Below, in pieces: positions 41,944 through 50,431 of a stretch of 64,000 bases of DNA. Every line of letters starts with the position of its first letter. Positions within the stretch are counted from its first letter, which is position 1. Origin of the DNA: CAZTQN01 sp964615765 (GTDB taxonomy: Bacteria > Planctomycetota > Phycisphaerae > Phycisphaerales > UBA1924); contig CAZTQN010000001.1 in NCBI GenBank assembly GCA_964615765.1, positions 186,001 to 250,000 of the forward strand, read 5' to 3'. The notes below the pieces were generated by a model, which did not search any database, was not told where the DNA came from, and saw only the letters and a list, made by a program, of their open reading frames with translations. The translations under genes were made by a program, and so were the position numbers.

Positions 41944-44163
41944 ATGTCTTCTGCACACGGCTTGCCGTTCCGAATTGTCTTGGCGCTCGTTGCCGCGGCG
42001 CTGATGATCGGGTCCATCGGCGCACCAACCGCGGCGGGGCAGATCTCGTACACGCCGCTCCCGCCCGACGCGTTCTATTTCGGTCAGTTTCTCATCGACG
42101 TCGACCAGAACGGAACGACAGATCTGACGTTGTCGACCGACCCGGATCTCGCGGTGATCATTCCCGCGAGCGGGGTTGAACTGGTGACCTATTCGCTGCT
42201 GACCGGGGTGACATGGGCTCACCCAGCGGGCACATCGATCGGCGGGGACGTGCAGAGCCTTGCGAATGTTCCCGCGGATGCCGGTACGCCCGCGTGGGGA
42301 GGCACCGGACCGCTGCTGATCCTGCAGCAGTTCTTCTATGCCGGCCAGTCCGGTGCGCGGTTCGTACCGTTCCGGGTATCGACGCCGCAGGGCTGGCGGT
42401 ACGGCTGGCTCGGCGTGAACCTGAACTTCTTCACGCTCGCGATCGGCGCCGCCGTGCAGACAACGCCCGAGCTAGCGATTCTCGCGGGCGACACCGGCCA
42501 GCCGTTCTGCCAGCCCAGTGTGATCGACCAGTTCGGTGGCGGCTCCGCGCTGCGGGGCACGAGCGTGGTGTTCAACTTCTCGACCTGGGCGGGCGCTGGG
42601 CAGGTCAGCTATCAGTGGTTCCGTGGCGAACAACCGATCGCTGGGGCGACCTCGGAGTCGTATGACATTCCTGCGGTCGCTCTCGCCGATGAAGGTTCGT
42701 ACACGTGCGTCGCATCGACGCCCTGCGGGACGACGTCCGGCACGTTCACGCTTGACATCCTCTGCGCTCTGCCGCAGTCATCGTTCCCGCCGTTTAGTCG
42801 GACCCCGGGCGAATCGGTTCGGTTCGAAGCCGGTTGGTTGGGTGACCAGCCGACGAACCTGCGTTGGTTCAAGGGGGAGACGCCTGTGGAGAACTCGGCG
42901 CGCATCAGCGGCGCGACCACGGCGACGCTCGACATCGCCGACATCCGCGTTGAGGACGCGGGCGTGTACGTGCTCCGAGGAGACACCGAGTGCGGGCCCG
43001 TCACGAACTCGCAGTTCACGCTCAACGTGAACTGTCTCCCGGCGCTGACAATTTCTGGTCGGCGATCGCTTCGTCCGGGAGACACGCTCACGCTGGTCGG
43101 CAATCTCCCCGCGAGCAGCACCGGGATGCAGTGGACCCGCGACGGGGTGCCTTTGGCCGATTCCCCGGGGGTTTCGGGCAGCACCACACCCACGCTCTTG
43201 ATCACCGCCGCGACATTCAACGACACCGGCCGCTACGCGCTCTCGGGCACGAACCCCTGCGGCGCGGCCCTCGCCGCCACGGTCGACGTCCGCGTCGAGC
43301 CGAACTGCAACCCCATCCAGGCTCCCGGCAACCAGGCCGCCACCCTTGACGGCGTGAGCGCGTACATCACGGTCGTGCCCGAGTACATCTTCCGGCCGTT
43401 CGAGAGCTTTACGCTCGAGGCATGGGTGAAGCTCCGTCGTCCGCTCGCCGGCTCGCGCCTGCTCGACGCGTACAACGGGTGCGGCTCGGACAATGTGAGT
43501 TTCTCGCTGGTCGACGGGCCCGCGGGCACGCCGTCCACGCGCGTGTCGCGCCCGGATTCGCCGGTCGATTCCCCCGTGTTCGCCGGCGTTCCGCTCAACG
43601 GCCAGTGGCAGCACATCGCCTGGGTGCTGGATCGGCAGAGCTCGAGCAACTTCATCTATCTCAACGGCGACCTGATCGGCGTCGGCTCCTCGCAGAGCCC
43701 CATCCCCAACGGCCGCTCGTTCATCACCATCGGCCGGGCCGACTGCGCCGGGAACGTGCTGGCGGACGTGCTGATCGACGAGATGCGGTTCTGGGCCGTG
43801 GCCCGCTCGCCGGAACAGATCCGTGCGGCGATGCGGTCCACCATCGACCCGAACACCACCGGCCTCCGCGCGTACTGGCGCTTCGATGTGATCGAGCCGA
43901 ACGCCGGCTTCCGCTTCACGCCCAACATCGCCCCGGACCCGGCGTATGACGCGGTGCTGTGGAACACGGCGGACCTGGTCCCCGTCGTGCCCTGCTGCCC
44001 GGCTGATTACAACGGCTCCGCCACCCTCACGGTGCAGGACATCTTCGACTTCATCGCGGACTTTTTCGCGGGTCGCCTCCGGGCCGACACCAACCGCGAC
44101 GGCACGATTTCTGTCCAGGACATCTTCGACTTCCTCGCGGCGTACTTTGCGGGCTGCCCGTAG
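41944..44163 (+). CDS. secreted Ig-like/LamG-like protein with dockerin-like tail
   Basis: 739 aa from the ATG at 41944. Signal peptide to about residue 30 (PTAAG). After an N-terminal beta domain come three Ig-like domains (about 195-280, 280-365 and 365-450), each with a W-F-R/K core and a D-x-G-x-Y motif: ADEGSYTCVAS, EDAGVYVLRGD, NDTGRYALSG. Next is a concanavalin/LamG-like domain (about 465-660; LDGVSAYITV, FTLEAWVKLRRP, WQHIAWVLDRQ). The last 50 residues are the dockerin-like module (ADYNGSATLTVQDIFDFI; DTNRDGTISVQDIFDFL) ending FAGCP. It is a plausible carbohydrate- or protein-binding surface protein; no catalytic motif. Confidence 0.8.
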   Translation: MSSAHGLPFRIVLALVAAALMIGSIGAPTAAGQISYTPLPPDAFYFGQFLIDVDQNGTTDLTLSTDPDLAVIIPASGVELVTYSLLTGVTWAHPAGTSIGGDVQSLANVPADAGTPAWGGTGPLLILQQFFYAGQSGARFVPFRVSTPQGWRYGWLGVNLNFFTLAIGAAVQTTPELAILAGDTGQPFCQPSVIDQFGGGSALRGTSVVFNFSTWAGAGQVSYQWFRGEQPIAGATSESYDIPAVALADEGSYTCVASTPCGTTSGTFTLDILCALPQSSFPPFSRTPGESVRFEAGWLGDQPTNLRWFKGETPVENSARISGATTATLDIADIRVEDAGVYVLRGDTECGPVTNSQFTLNVNCLPALTISGRRSLRPGDTLTLVGNLPASSTGMQWTRDGVPLADSPGVSGSTTPTLLITAATFNDTGRYALSGTNPCGAALAATVDVRVEPNCNPIQAPGNQAATLDGVSAYITVVPEYIFRPFESFTLEAWVKLRRPLAGSRLLDAYNGCGSDNVSFSLVDGPAGTPSTRVSRPDSPVDSPVFAGVPLNGQWQHIAWVLDRQSSSNFIYLNGDLIGVGSSQSPIPNGRSFITIGRADCAGNVLADVLIDEMRFWAVARSPEQIRAAMRSTIDPNTTGLRAYWRFDVIEPNAGFRFTPNIAPDPAYDAVLWNTADLVPVVPCCPADYNGSATLTVQDIFDFIADFFAGRLRADTNRDGTISVQDIFDFLAAYFAGCP

Positions 44164-44176
44164 TCCGACCTCCGCG

Positions 44177-44207
44177 CGACGGGCCGCCGTGCGGCCGCGG
44201 CCCGTCG
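44177..44207. terminator. GC-rich hairpin between convergent genes
   Basis: CGACGGGCCGC (44177-44187) pairs perfectly with GCGGCCCGTCG (44197-44207). No T-tract follows on either strand, so terminator function is uncertain. Confidence 0.45.
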
Positions 44208-44220
44208 CCCCCCTCCCGCC

Positions 44221-46569
44221 TCACTCCGCGCGCTTCGCGGTGAACACGCCGTTGGGCTGGATGCTCCGCAGCGCGGTGATCGCGCCGCCTTCTTCGACGA
44301 ACACGACGGAGAAGTTGTCCAGATCCTTGATCGCGAACGCACCGCCGGCGGCGGGAATCAGGTCCAGGGTCGGCTGCCCGGGGATGCTCATCGAGATCGC
44401 ACTGCCGCGGAGCGTGATGGTGATGGTCTGCGGGCCCAGTGTGTACGCGCCCGCCAGCCGCGCGAGATACGCCGGGTCGGTCAGCCGGGTGTCGGCGAGG
44501 CGCGCGAACGTCGCGGGCGGCAGCGTCGGCTCGGCGGCGACGCGCAGCCCGTCGACGGCCCCGTCCATCGACGTGGTGAACTGCACGCGCGTCCCCTCGA
44601 GAATCTCCGCGCGCTCAACCTTGCGCACGGAGAACACGTCGAAGTGCCAGTGCTCCATCGGGAGCACGAAGCTGTTCCACAGCAGCGTCAGCCCGTCGCC
44701 GTCGTGACGGACTTCGACCGTCCCGTACCCGGGGTGGGCGTATCGACCCGCGTACGCGGCCAGCGCGTGGGCGGGGCGGGTGCCTTCGACGCGGGCCAGC
44801 CCGCGATCGGCCTTGGCCTGTCTTGCCACCGTGCGGGCCTGGCGCACTTGCGCCAGCAACTCGCCGGACCAGTCGCGCCGCTCGGCCTTCAAGAGCCGGT
44901 CGAGCGCGTGCATGATGACCAGGTCCGGCACGGGTGTTCCGTTCATGTTCGTGAGCACGCCCACGCCGATCCGCTCGTCCGGCAGCACCGCCATCGCCGC
45001 GCTGAAGCCGTCGATGTTGCCCCCGTGGTGGGCCCGCGGGCGCCCGCGATACACGTCGCTCATCCACCCCATCGCGTACCCGATGGGCACGATCTCCGGC
45101 CGGGTCGGATCACGCGGGATCGGCATGATGATCTGCGGCGAGAGCAGCTCGCGGATCGCCGACGCCTCCAGCAGCCGTTCGCCGCCTTCGGCGCCCGTGC
45201 GTCCGCCGCTGGTCAGCATCGAAAGCCAGGCGCCCAGGTCGCGCACGCTCATGTTGATCGAGCCCGCCGGCCCGATGTTCGCGATCTCGCGGAACTCGAT
45301 CCGCCGGATCTCGCGCGTGCCCGCCTCGTCCTCGAGCACGCGGTGGTCGTACGGCGTGGCGAGCGCGTTCTCCGCACCGCCCGCGGCGCCGGCACGCTGC
45401 CCGGCTTCGCTCGCCGAGAACGAGACCGACGACATCGCGAGCGGCGTGGCGATGCGCTCGCGTACCAGGTCTTCCCACGACTTGCCGGTGACGCGTTCGA
45501 GCACGTGCCCCGCCGCCAGGTACATCAGGTTGTTGTACTGCCACGTCTGCCGCAGGTCCTTGCTCAGGGGCAGGTGCCGCAGCCCCGCGAACAGCTCGGC
45601 CCGTGGGCGGGCGGTGCCGTACCACATGAACTCGTGCCGCGGCATGCCGGTGCGGTGGGTGATCATGTCGCGGAGCGTGACGTGCCCCGCCGCGCTCTCG
45701 TCGGCGAGCGCGAACTCCGGCACCCTGGCCCGCACGGGCTGGTCCCAGTCGAGCGCGCCGTCGCGGACGACCGTCGCGACCGTGAACGCGGTGAACGCCT
45801 TGGTGCACGAGCCGATCGCGTACGCCGTGTCCGCCGTCGCGGCCCGGCTCGATTCGACATCGGCCAGCCCGACGCCCTCGGCGAAGATCACGCGACCGTC
45901 GCGCACGATCACGACTCCAGCGCTCGGCACCTGCCACGCCGCCAGCTGCTCTTTCAGCCACGCGGTGAAGCCCTCGAGCTCTTCGCCCGCGCCTGCCTCG
46001 CCGCCCTTCGCGTCCGCCTTCTCCAGCCGAAACGGGAGCGACGCCGGCCCTTGACGGAACGTCCCGCTGATGACCTTCCCGCCCGGCTCCAGCACGCCCT
46101 CGAAGCGCACACCGGGCGGGATCGCCGGCACGCGGATCTCGACCTTCATGACGCCCGCATCGTCGCGCAGTTGCACGTCCGGCACGGGCAGATCCTCCGC
46201 GCCCTGCTGCGGGATGGAAAGATCGCCGGTGATCACGCCGCCGGTGTTCACCAGGTCGAAGTTGAGCGCGAGCTTCGCGCCCGGCAGTTGAATGTGCCCG
46301 TCCCAGCGCCCGACGAGCACGCCCGCGTCAGCGCCGACGGGTGCGGGTGCTGGTGCTGGTGCACTCGGTGCCGCGGCGGGTGCGGGGGACGGCTCGACCC
46401 ACCCGCCCCACGCTCCGCCCGCGCCCCACGCCGGGGCCGCGTTGCTCGCGCCCGCCACCGCGATCACCGCGGCGACGCCGATCGCCCGCGAACGTCCCCG
46501 CGGCTGCGGCCGCTGATGGTCGTGCCCAAAAGCCCGCCGCGTGTGTATGTCGAACCTGCTGTTCATCAT
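44221..46569 (-). CDS. serine hydrolase, beta-lactamase class C / penicillin-binding family
   Basis: 782 aa. A signal peptide-like N-terminus is followed by a Pro/Ala linker and a beta-rich domain (about 80-190, GRWDGHIQLPGAKLALNFDL). The PF00144 catalytic domain (about 200-560) has the nucleophile motif Ser254-Cys-Thr-Lys257, Tyr345-Asn-Asn (YxN) and HHGGNIDG in place of the KTG triad. A C-terminal beta domain (about 590-782) resembles the DUF3471-type tail. Such proteins are esterases, D-aminopeptidases or D,D-peptidases; a true beta-lactamase role is not implied. Start ATG-ATG at 46569; TAGTCT lies 6 nt upstream. Confidence 0.85.
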   Translation of the reverse strand: MMNSRFDIHTRRAFGHDHQRPQPRGRSRAIGVAAVIAVAGASNAAPAWGAGGAWGGWVEPSPAPAAAPSAPAPAPAPVGADAGVLVGRWDGHIQLPGAKLALNFDLVNTGGVITGDLSIPQQGAEDLPVPDVQLRDDAGVMKVEIRVPAIPPGVRFEGVLEPGGKVISGTFRQGPASLPFRLEKADAKGGEAGAGEELEGFTAWLKEQLAAWQVPSAGVVIVRDGRVIFAEGVGLADVESSRAATADTAYAIGSCTKAFTAFTVATVVRDGALDWDQPVRARVPEFALADESAAGHVTLRDMITHRTGMPRHEFMWYGTARPRAELFAGLRHLPLSKDLRQTWQYNNLMYLAAGHVLERVTGKSWEDLVRERIATPLAMSSVSFSASEAGQRAGAAGGAENALATPYDHRVLEDEAGTREIRRIEFREIANIGPAGSINMSVRDLGAWLSMLTSGGRTGAEGGERLLEASAIRELLSPQIIMPIPRDPTRPEIVPIGYAMGWMSDVYRGRPRAHHGGNIDGFSAAMAVLPDERIGVGVLTNMNGTPVPDLVIMHALDRLLKAERRDWSGELLAQVRQARTVARQAKADRGLARVEGTRPAHALAAYAGRYAHPGYGTVEVRHDGDGLTLLWNSFVLPMEHWHFDVFSVRKVERAEILEGTRVQFTTSMDGAVDGLRVAAEPTLPPATFARLADTRLTDPAYLARLAGAYTLGPQTITITLRGSAISMSIPGQPTLDLIPAAGGAFAIKDLDNFSVVFVEEGGAITALRSIQPNGVFTAKRAE

Positions 46570-46575
46570 GCTCCC

Positions 46576-46581
46576 AGACTA
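46576..46581 (-). promoter_or_regulatory. TAGTCT, candidate -10 box 6 nt before the serine hydrolase start
   Basis: Minus strand TAGTCT, six nt, then ATG-ATG at 46569. GGGAG within the spacer could instead be a weak ribosome-binding site. Confidence 0.3.
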
Positions 46582-46765
46582 CCGCGCGGGCCCTCGGCGT
46601 GCATGGGCACACCGACGAGCGCGATCGCCCCGAGCATGCTCTTCAACCCGGTCCGCAGCCGCGGTGTTTGAGGGAAATTGACGATGTGGCAGGATGTCGA
46701 AGTGCGAAGTACCGACCCCACGCGGAGCGTGGGGGTACCCGAGACCGCGGCAGACCATCCGCCCC

Positions 46766-46800
46766 GCTTCCCGCTTCCCGCTTCCCGCTTCCCGCTTCCC
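46766..46800. repeat. heptamer tandem repeat (GCTTCCC)x5
   Basis: Five perfect tandem heptamers in the 296-bp gap between pyrH and the serine hydrolase gene; reverse complement of the GGGAAGC unit at 32882-32916. A small hairpin CCCCACGC/GCGTGGGG (46716-46723 with 46727-46734) lies just before it. No gene seen in the gap. Confidence 0.92.
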
Positions 46801-46865
46801 GCCCTCCCGCCCCCCTTCGAGCCCTTCGCGCCTTCGCGTTCAATCTCCCCCCGGCCCCCGCCGCA

Positions 46866-47666
46866 TCACGGCGCCGTGATCATCGTCCCCAGCTTCTTCC
46901 CCATGACCGCCTCGCGGATGTTGCCCTTCCGCTTGAAGTCAAACACCAGCACGGGAATCTGACTTTCCTGGCACATCGCCAGGGCCGTCATGTCCATCAC
47001 GGCGAGGTTCTTCGCGATCGACTCGGCGAACGTCAGTTTGTCGAACCGCACCGCCTGCGGGTTCTTCGCCGGGTCGGCGGAGTACACGCCGTCGACCTTG
47101 GTCGCCTTCATCAAGAGGTCGCACTCGAGCTCCGTCGCGCGAAGGGCCGCGCACGTGTCGGTCGTGCAGAACGGGTTGCCCGTCCCGGCGACGAGGATGA
47201 CCACGCGGCCTTTTTCCAGGTGCCGCAGGGCCCGCCCGCGGATGAACGGCTCGGCCACCGCGCGGACGTCGATCGCCGTCATCACCCGCGAATCGACGCC
47301 GATGTGCAAGAGCGCTTCCTTCAGCGCCAGCCCGTTCATCACCGTCGCCAGCATGCCCATCTGGTCGGCGACGGCCTGGTGAATGTGGGCCGCCTTCGCG
47401 AACTTGGCCCCGCGTACGAAGTTGCCCCCGCCGACGACGATCGCGAGCTGCGTCCCCGTCACAAAGGCGCCCTTGATCTCCTCCGCGATCGCGGCCAGCT
47501 CGCTCGGCTCGATCCCCGCCCCGCCGGTGCCGCTCAGGGCCTCGCCGGACAACTTCAGCAGCACTCGCCGGTACCCCTTCTCAGGCCCGCCCGCCGCTCC
47601 GGCAGCACCGGCTCCCGGGTGATTCGCGGTCGGCGTGCTCGGAACGGTCGTGGAGGCGGCAGGCAT
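46866..47666 (-). CDS. pyrH: UMP kinase
   Basis: 266 aa from the ATG at 47666; the frame extends upstream without family similarity. A Pro/Thr/Ala-rich N-terminal tail of about 30 residues precedes the amino-acid kinase domain: RRVLLKLSGEALSG, IAIVVGGGNFVRG (as QLAIVVGGGNFVRG), DQMGMLATVMNGLAL, GTGNPFCTTDTCAALRATEL, LMKATKVDGVYSADP and FDFKRKGNIREAVMG. It phosphorylates UMP to UDP; hexameric and usually GTP-activated. frr is not adjacent. Confidence 0.96.
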   Translation of the reverse strand: MPAASTTVPSTPTANHPGAGAAGAAGGPEKGYRRVLLKLSGEALSGTGGAGIEPSELAAIAEEIKGAFVTGTQLAIVVGGGNFVRGAKFAKAAHIHQAVADQMGMLATVMNGLALKEALLHIGVDSRVMTAIDVRAVAEPFIRGRALRHLEKGRVVILVAGTGNPFCTTDTCAALRATELECDLLMKATKVDGVYSADPAKNPQAVRFDKLTFAESIAKNLAVMDMTALAMCQESQIPVLVFDFKRKGNIREAVMGKKLGTMITAP

Positions 47667-48110
47667 GCGGGGCGGCTTTCGTATAAGGGGAAGACAGGAA
47701 CGGGCAGCAGTCGACGGCGGACGAAAGGAACTCCACACGACACCGGACAGTTCCGGACACAGTGGTCCGATCGCTCCGCCGGGGTTCCCGGCGACGATCT
47801 CCGGCTCCAGGCGGCGGGATCGGCCCGCTCGGGCATCTAAGGTCATGCACACGGAGGCGTCAACGGGCCCCACACACCCTCACCCTCATCCCACCCAAGG
47901 CCCCAACCCGCCCGCCCGACGCACCCGGCGGCCCGCCGCGTGCGAACACTCTTGATCGGGCCATCAACCAACCCCCCCCTCACCCCCTCACCGCGTCACC
48001 CCGTCATCTTCCCGTCCCCCGCCCCCCCCAGCCCGATTTCTGACCAACCGCCGCCCCCCGCCCGCAGGATCCAGCAAGTGACGGAGCCGAATCTCCGACA
48101 CTTACCACAG
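47667..48110. other. 444-bp divergent gap between pyrH and the vWA gene
   Basis: No gene seen. The right part (47930-48060) is C-rich with loose ACCCCxTC-type repeats. A GTG at 48078 is an alternative start for the vWA gene. Confidence 0.45.
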
Positions 48111-49199
48111 ATGACCGTGAGCCAAGGACAGGCCCAGACCAGCCCCTTCCCAGCCCCGGCGGCCGCCGTGCGGCTTGAGCCCGGCCTCCGACCGCGGCTG
48201 GATCTGTGGCTGCGCCTCGCCCGCGACCGCACCCGCCTGTCCACCCTCGGCCTGGTCGCCTCCCTTGTGCTCCACATCACGCTCACCAGCGTCGCCATGC
48301 TCGCCGGGTTCGGGCTCGTTGGCGGTGGCGGCGGTGGGGGGGGCAACGCCGAACCTCTGCCCGAGATCGACTACGCCCTCGGCGAGACCGGCGGGCTCAC
48401 CATCATCACCGCCGACCTCGGCTCCAACGCCACCCTCTCCAACATCGGCGCGGGCGATGTCGTGGACGACGGCGTCGCCGGTCCCCTCGAAGGCGTCGAC
48501 GGCGTCGATGAACCCGCGACCGGGCCCGGGCTGGGGCAACTCGCCGACGGGCTCGGCGGCGCCGGCGGGGGCGACATCGGCGACGGCATGGGCCTGGGCG
48601 GCGGTGGTTCCGGCGGCGGGGCCCGCTTCTTCGGTGTCGAGGCCGCTGGCGGACGCTTCCTCTACATCTGCGACGTCTCCGGTTCCATGGCGACCGCCGT
48701 CGGCGCCGGCGAAGACGTCAGCGGCGACACCCGCCTCGCCGCGCTCAAGCACGAACTCTCCCGCTCCATTCGCGCCTTGCAGGAGCACATGAACTTCTCC
48801 GTCGTGCTCTTCAGTTCCGAGTCCCGCCTGCTCATCGCCGACCGCAAGTGGGTCCTCGCCAACGACGGCGGCAAACGCATCGCCGGCGAGCGATTGACCG
48901 ACATCGTCGGCTTCGGCGGGACCGAGCCCTGGCCCGCCTTCGAGATCGCCTTCGCCATGCGCCCGCCGCCCGACGCGATCTATTTTCTCACCGACGGCGA
49001 GTTCGACCCCACCGTCGCCGACCGCATCAAGCAGCGCAACACCGGCTCGCGCCGCATCCCGATCCACTGCATCACGCTCATCGAGCGCTCCGGCGAAGAG
49101 GTCATGCGCACCATCGCCGAAGGCTCCGGCGGCACCTACCGCCACGTCGGCAACCAGAGGGCCGGGAGCGGAGCGGGCGGGAGTGGGGGGCGACCTTGA
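48111..49199 (+). CDS. membrane-anchored von Willebrand factor A domain protein
   Basis: 362 aa from the ATG at 48111 (GTG at 48078 possible). One transmembrane helix at about 45-70 (LGLVASLVLHITLTSVAMLA) follows a basic segment. Next is a Gly-rich linker (about 71-170), then a vWA domain with a complete MIDAS start DVSGSM at 188-193 and a later TDGEFDPT. The topology, with a short cytoplasmic N-terminus and the vWA outside, suggests metal-dependent protein binding in the periplasm. It is the first gene of a five-gene set; its TGA overlaps the TTG start of the next gene. It resembles vWA proteins near ExbB/ExbD genes in planctomycetes, but none are here. Confidence 0.82.
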   Translation: MTVSQGQAQTSPFPAPAAAVRLEPGLRPRLDLWLRLARDRTRLSTLGLVASLVLHITLTSVAMLAGFGLVGGGGGGGGNAEPLPEIDYALGETGGLTIITADLGSNATLSNIGAGDVVDDGVAGPLEGVDGVDEPATGPGLGQLADGLGGAGGGDIGDGMGLGGGGSGGGARFFGVEAAGGRFLYICDVSGSMATAVGAGEDVSGDTRLAALKHELSRSIRALQEHMNFSVVLFSSESRLLIADRKWVLANDGGKRIAGERLTDIVGFGGTEPWPAFEIAFAMRPPPDAIYFLTDGEFDPTVADRIKQRNTGSRRIPIHCITLIERSGEEVMRTIAEGSGGTYRHVGNQRAGSGAGGSGGRP

Positions 49200-50431
49200 G
49201 GCGGGCGAGCGCGCGAAGGACCATCGCCGCCGCGGCTGTCGCGGCGCTCGCCGCTCACGCCGTTTCTGCCGCCACAGCGCTGGGTCAGGATGTCCACCTG
49301 CGGGGCGAGCCCGCGCCGCTCGTGGGCACGGTCGTCGCCGTCTCCCCGGAGGCCGTGACCATCCGCACCGACGCAGGCCCCGCGGTCATCGGGCTTGATC
49401 TGGTCCGCACGGTAACGGGCGCGTCGGGCGACGCGTTCGCCGGCGTGCGCCCGCTCGCCGAACGTTTGTGGCGCGCCCGGGCCCGCATCGAGCGCGGCGA
49501 CTTCGCCGGGGCCGAGCCGCTGCTCGACCCGCTCGTTCCCCAGCTCGCCGGGCGCACCGGCCCGACGCCGAGCGTGCTCTTCGACGGGCTGGTCCGCTGC
49601 CGCCTGGCCCGCGGGGCCCGCATGCACGCGCTCGACGCCTGGCTCGACTGGCTCGGCGCTCGCGGCAGCGCCGACGACCGGGCCGCGTGGCGCGGCGGGA
49701 GCATCGCCGCCGGCGTCGCAATTGACCCGGTGTACGAAGTCGTCCCCGAACTGCCGCCGGTATGGACCAACGCGCAGACGCCCATCGATGCGCTCAGCAG
49801 CGCCCTGGGCGCCAGGACCGAGTCCGCCGATCCGCGTGTGCGCGATCTCGCACGCCTGTACCGCGCCGCCGCGTCGTTCGAGCTCTCCGCCGAGACCGCG
49901 AGCCCGGACGCGTCGGCCCTCACCGAACCGGTGGCGGCGGAGGGCTCGGCCCGCGCGCATCCCGGCGTGCGGCTGACGCGCGACATGGTGCTCGCCCGCG
50001 CCGGCACGCCGGACGAGCGGGCCCGCGCGATCGCCGCCCTTGAGGATCGACTGCGTGAGCCCGGGCTCGAGCCGTGGGTGGAAGCCTGGTGCCGCCTTGG
50101 TGTCGGGCGGGCCCTGCTACGTGCCGACGATCCGGTCGAACGCCGTCGCGGTGTGATCGAACTGCTGCACGTGCCGGCGCGTCTCTCCGGGCACGTGCCG
50201 GACCTGGCCCAACTCGCGCTCGCGCACGCCGCCGTCGCGATGGACGACCTGGGCGACCCCGACGGGGCCGCGTCGCTGGTCGCGGAACTCGACCGCGCCC
50301 GCGCGGCGAGCACCGACGTCGCGCCGCTCGCGTGGTCACGCATCGACGACATCCGCACGCGCGACCGTCTCCGCCCCGCTTCCGCCAGCGCCGCGGGCGC
50401 GGCGGGCTCAGTCGGAGGCCGCACGCCATGA
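49196..50431 (+). CDS. secreted helical protein with SH3-like N-terminal strand motif
   Basis: 411 aa. TTG start at 49196 overlaps the vWA stop (TTGA); the first residues (RRASARRTIAAAAVAALAAH) give a signal peptide ending about AVSAA. Residues about 38-75 (LVGTVVAVSPEAVTIRTD, GLDLVRTV) look like a small beta-barrel domain. The rest is Ala/Arg/Leu-rich helices with tetratricopeptide-like spacing. No catalytic motif. Its stop overlaps the next start (ATGA). Second gene of the coupled cluster; likely periplasmic partner of the following large helical protein. Confidence 0.7.
   Translation: MRRASARRTIAAAAVAALAAHAVSAATALGQDVHLRGEPAPLVGTVVAVSPEAVTIRTDAGPAVIGLDLVRTVTGASGDAFAGVRPLAERLWRARARIERGDFAGAEPLLDPLVPQLAGRTGPTPSVLFDGLVRCRLARGARMHALDAWLDWLGARGSADDRAAWRGGSIAAGVAIDPVYEVVPELPPVWTNAQTPIDALSSALGARTESADPRVRDLARLYRAAASFELSAETASPDASALTEPVAAEGSARAHPGVRLTRDMVLARAGTPDERARAIAALEDRLREPGLEPWVEAWCRLGVGRALLRADDPVERRRGVIELLHVPARLSGHVPDLAQLALAHAAVAMDDLGDPDGAASLVAELDRARAASTDVAPLAWSRIDDIRTRDRLRPASASAAGAAGSVGGRTP

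Noticed and set aside
44221..46569. Antibiotic-resistance beta-lactamase
   Set aside because: The SxxK and YxN motifs are shared by many esterases and peptidases; the long extra domains and the lack of a KTG-type triad argue against a class C beta-lactamase.
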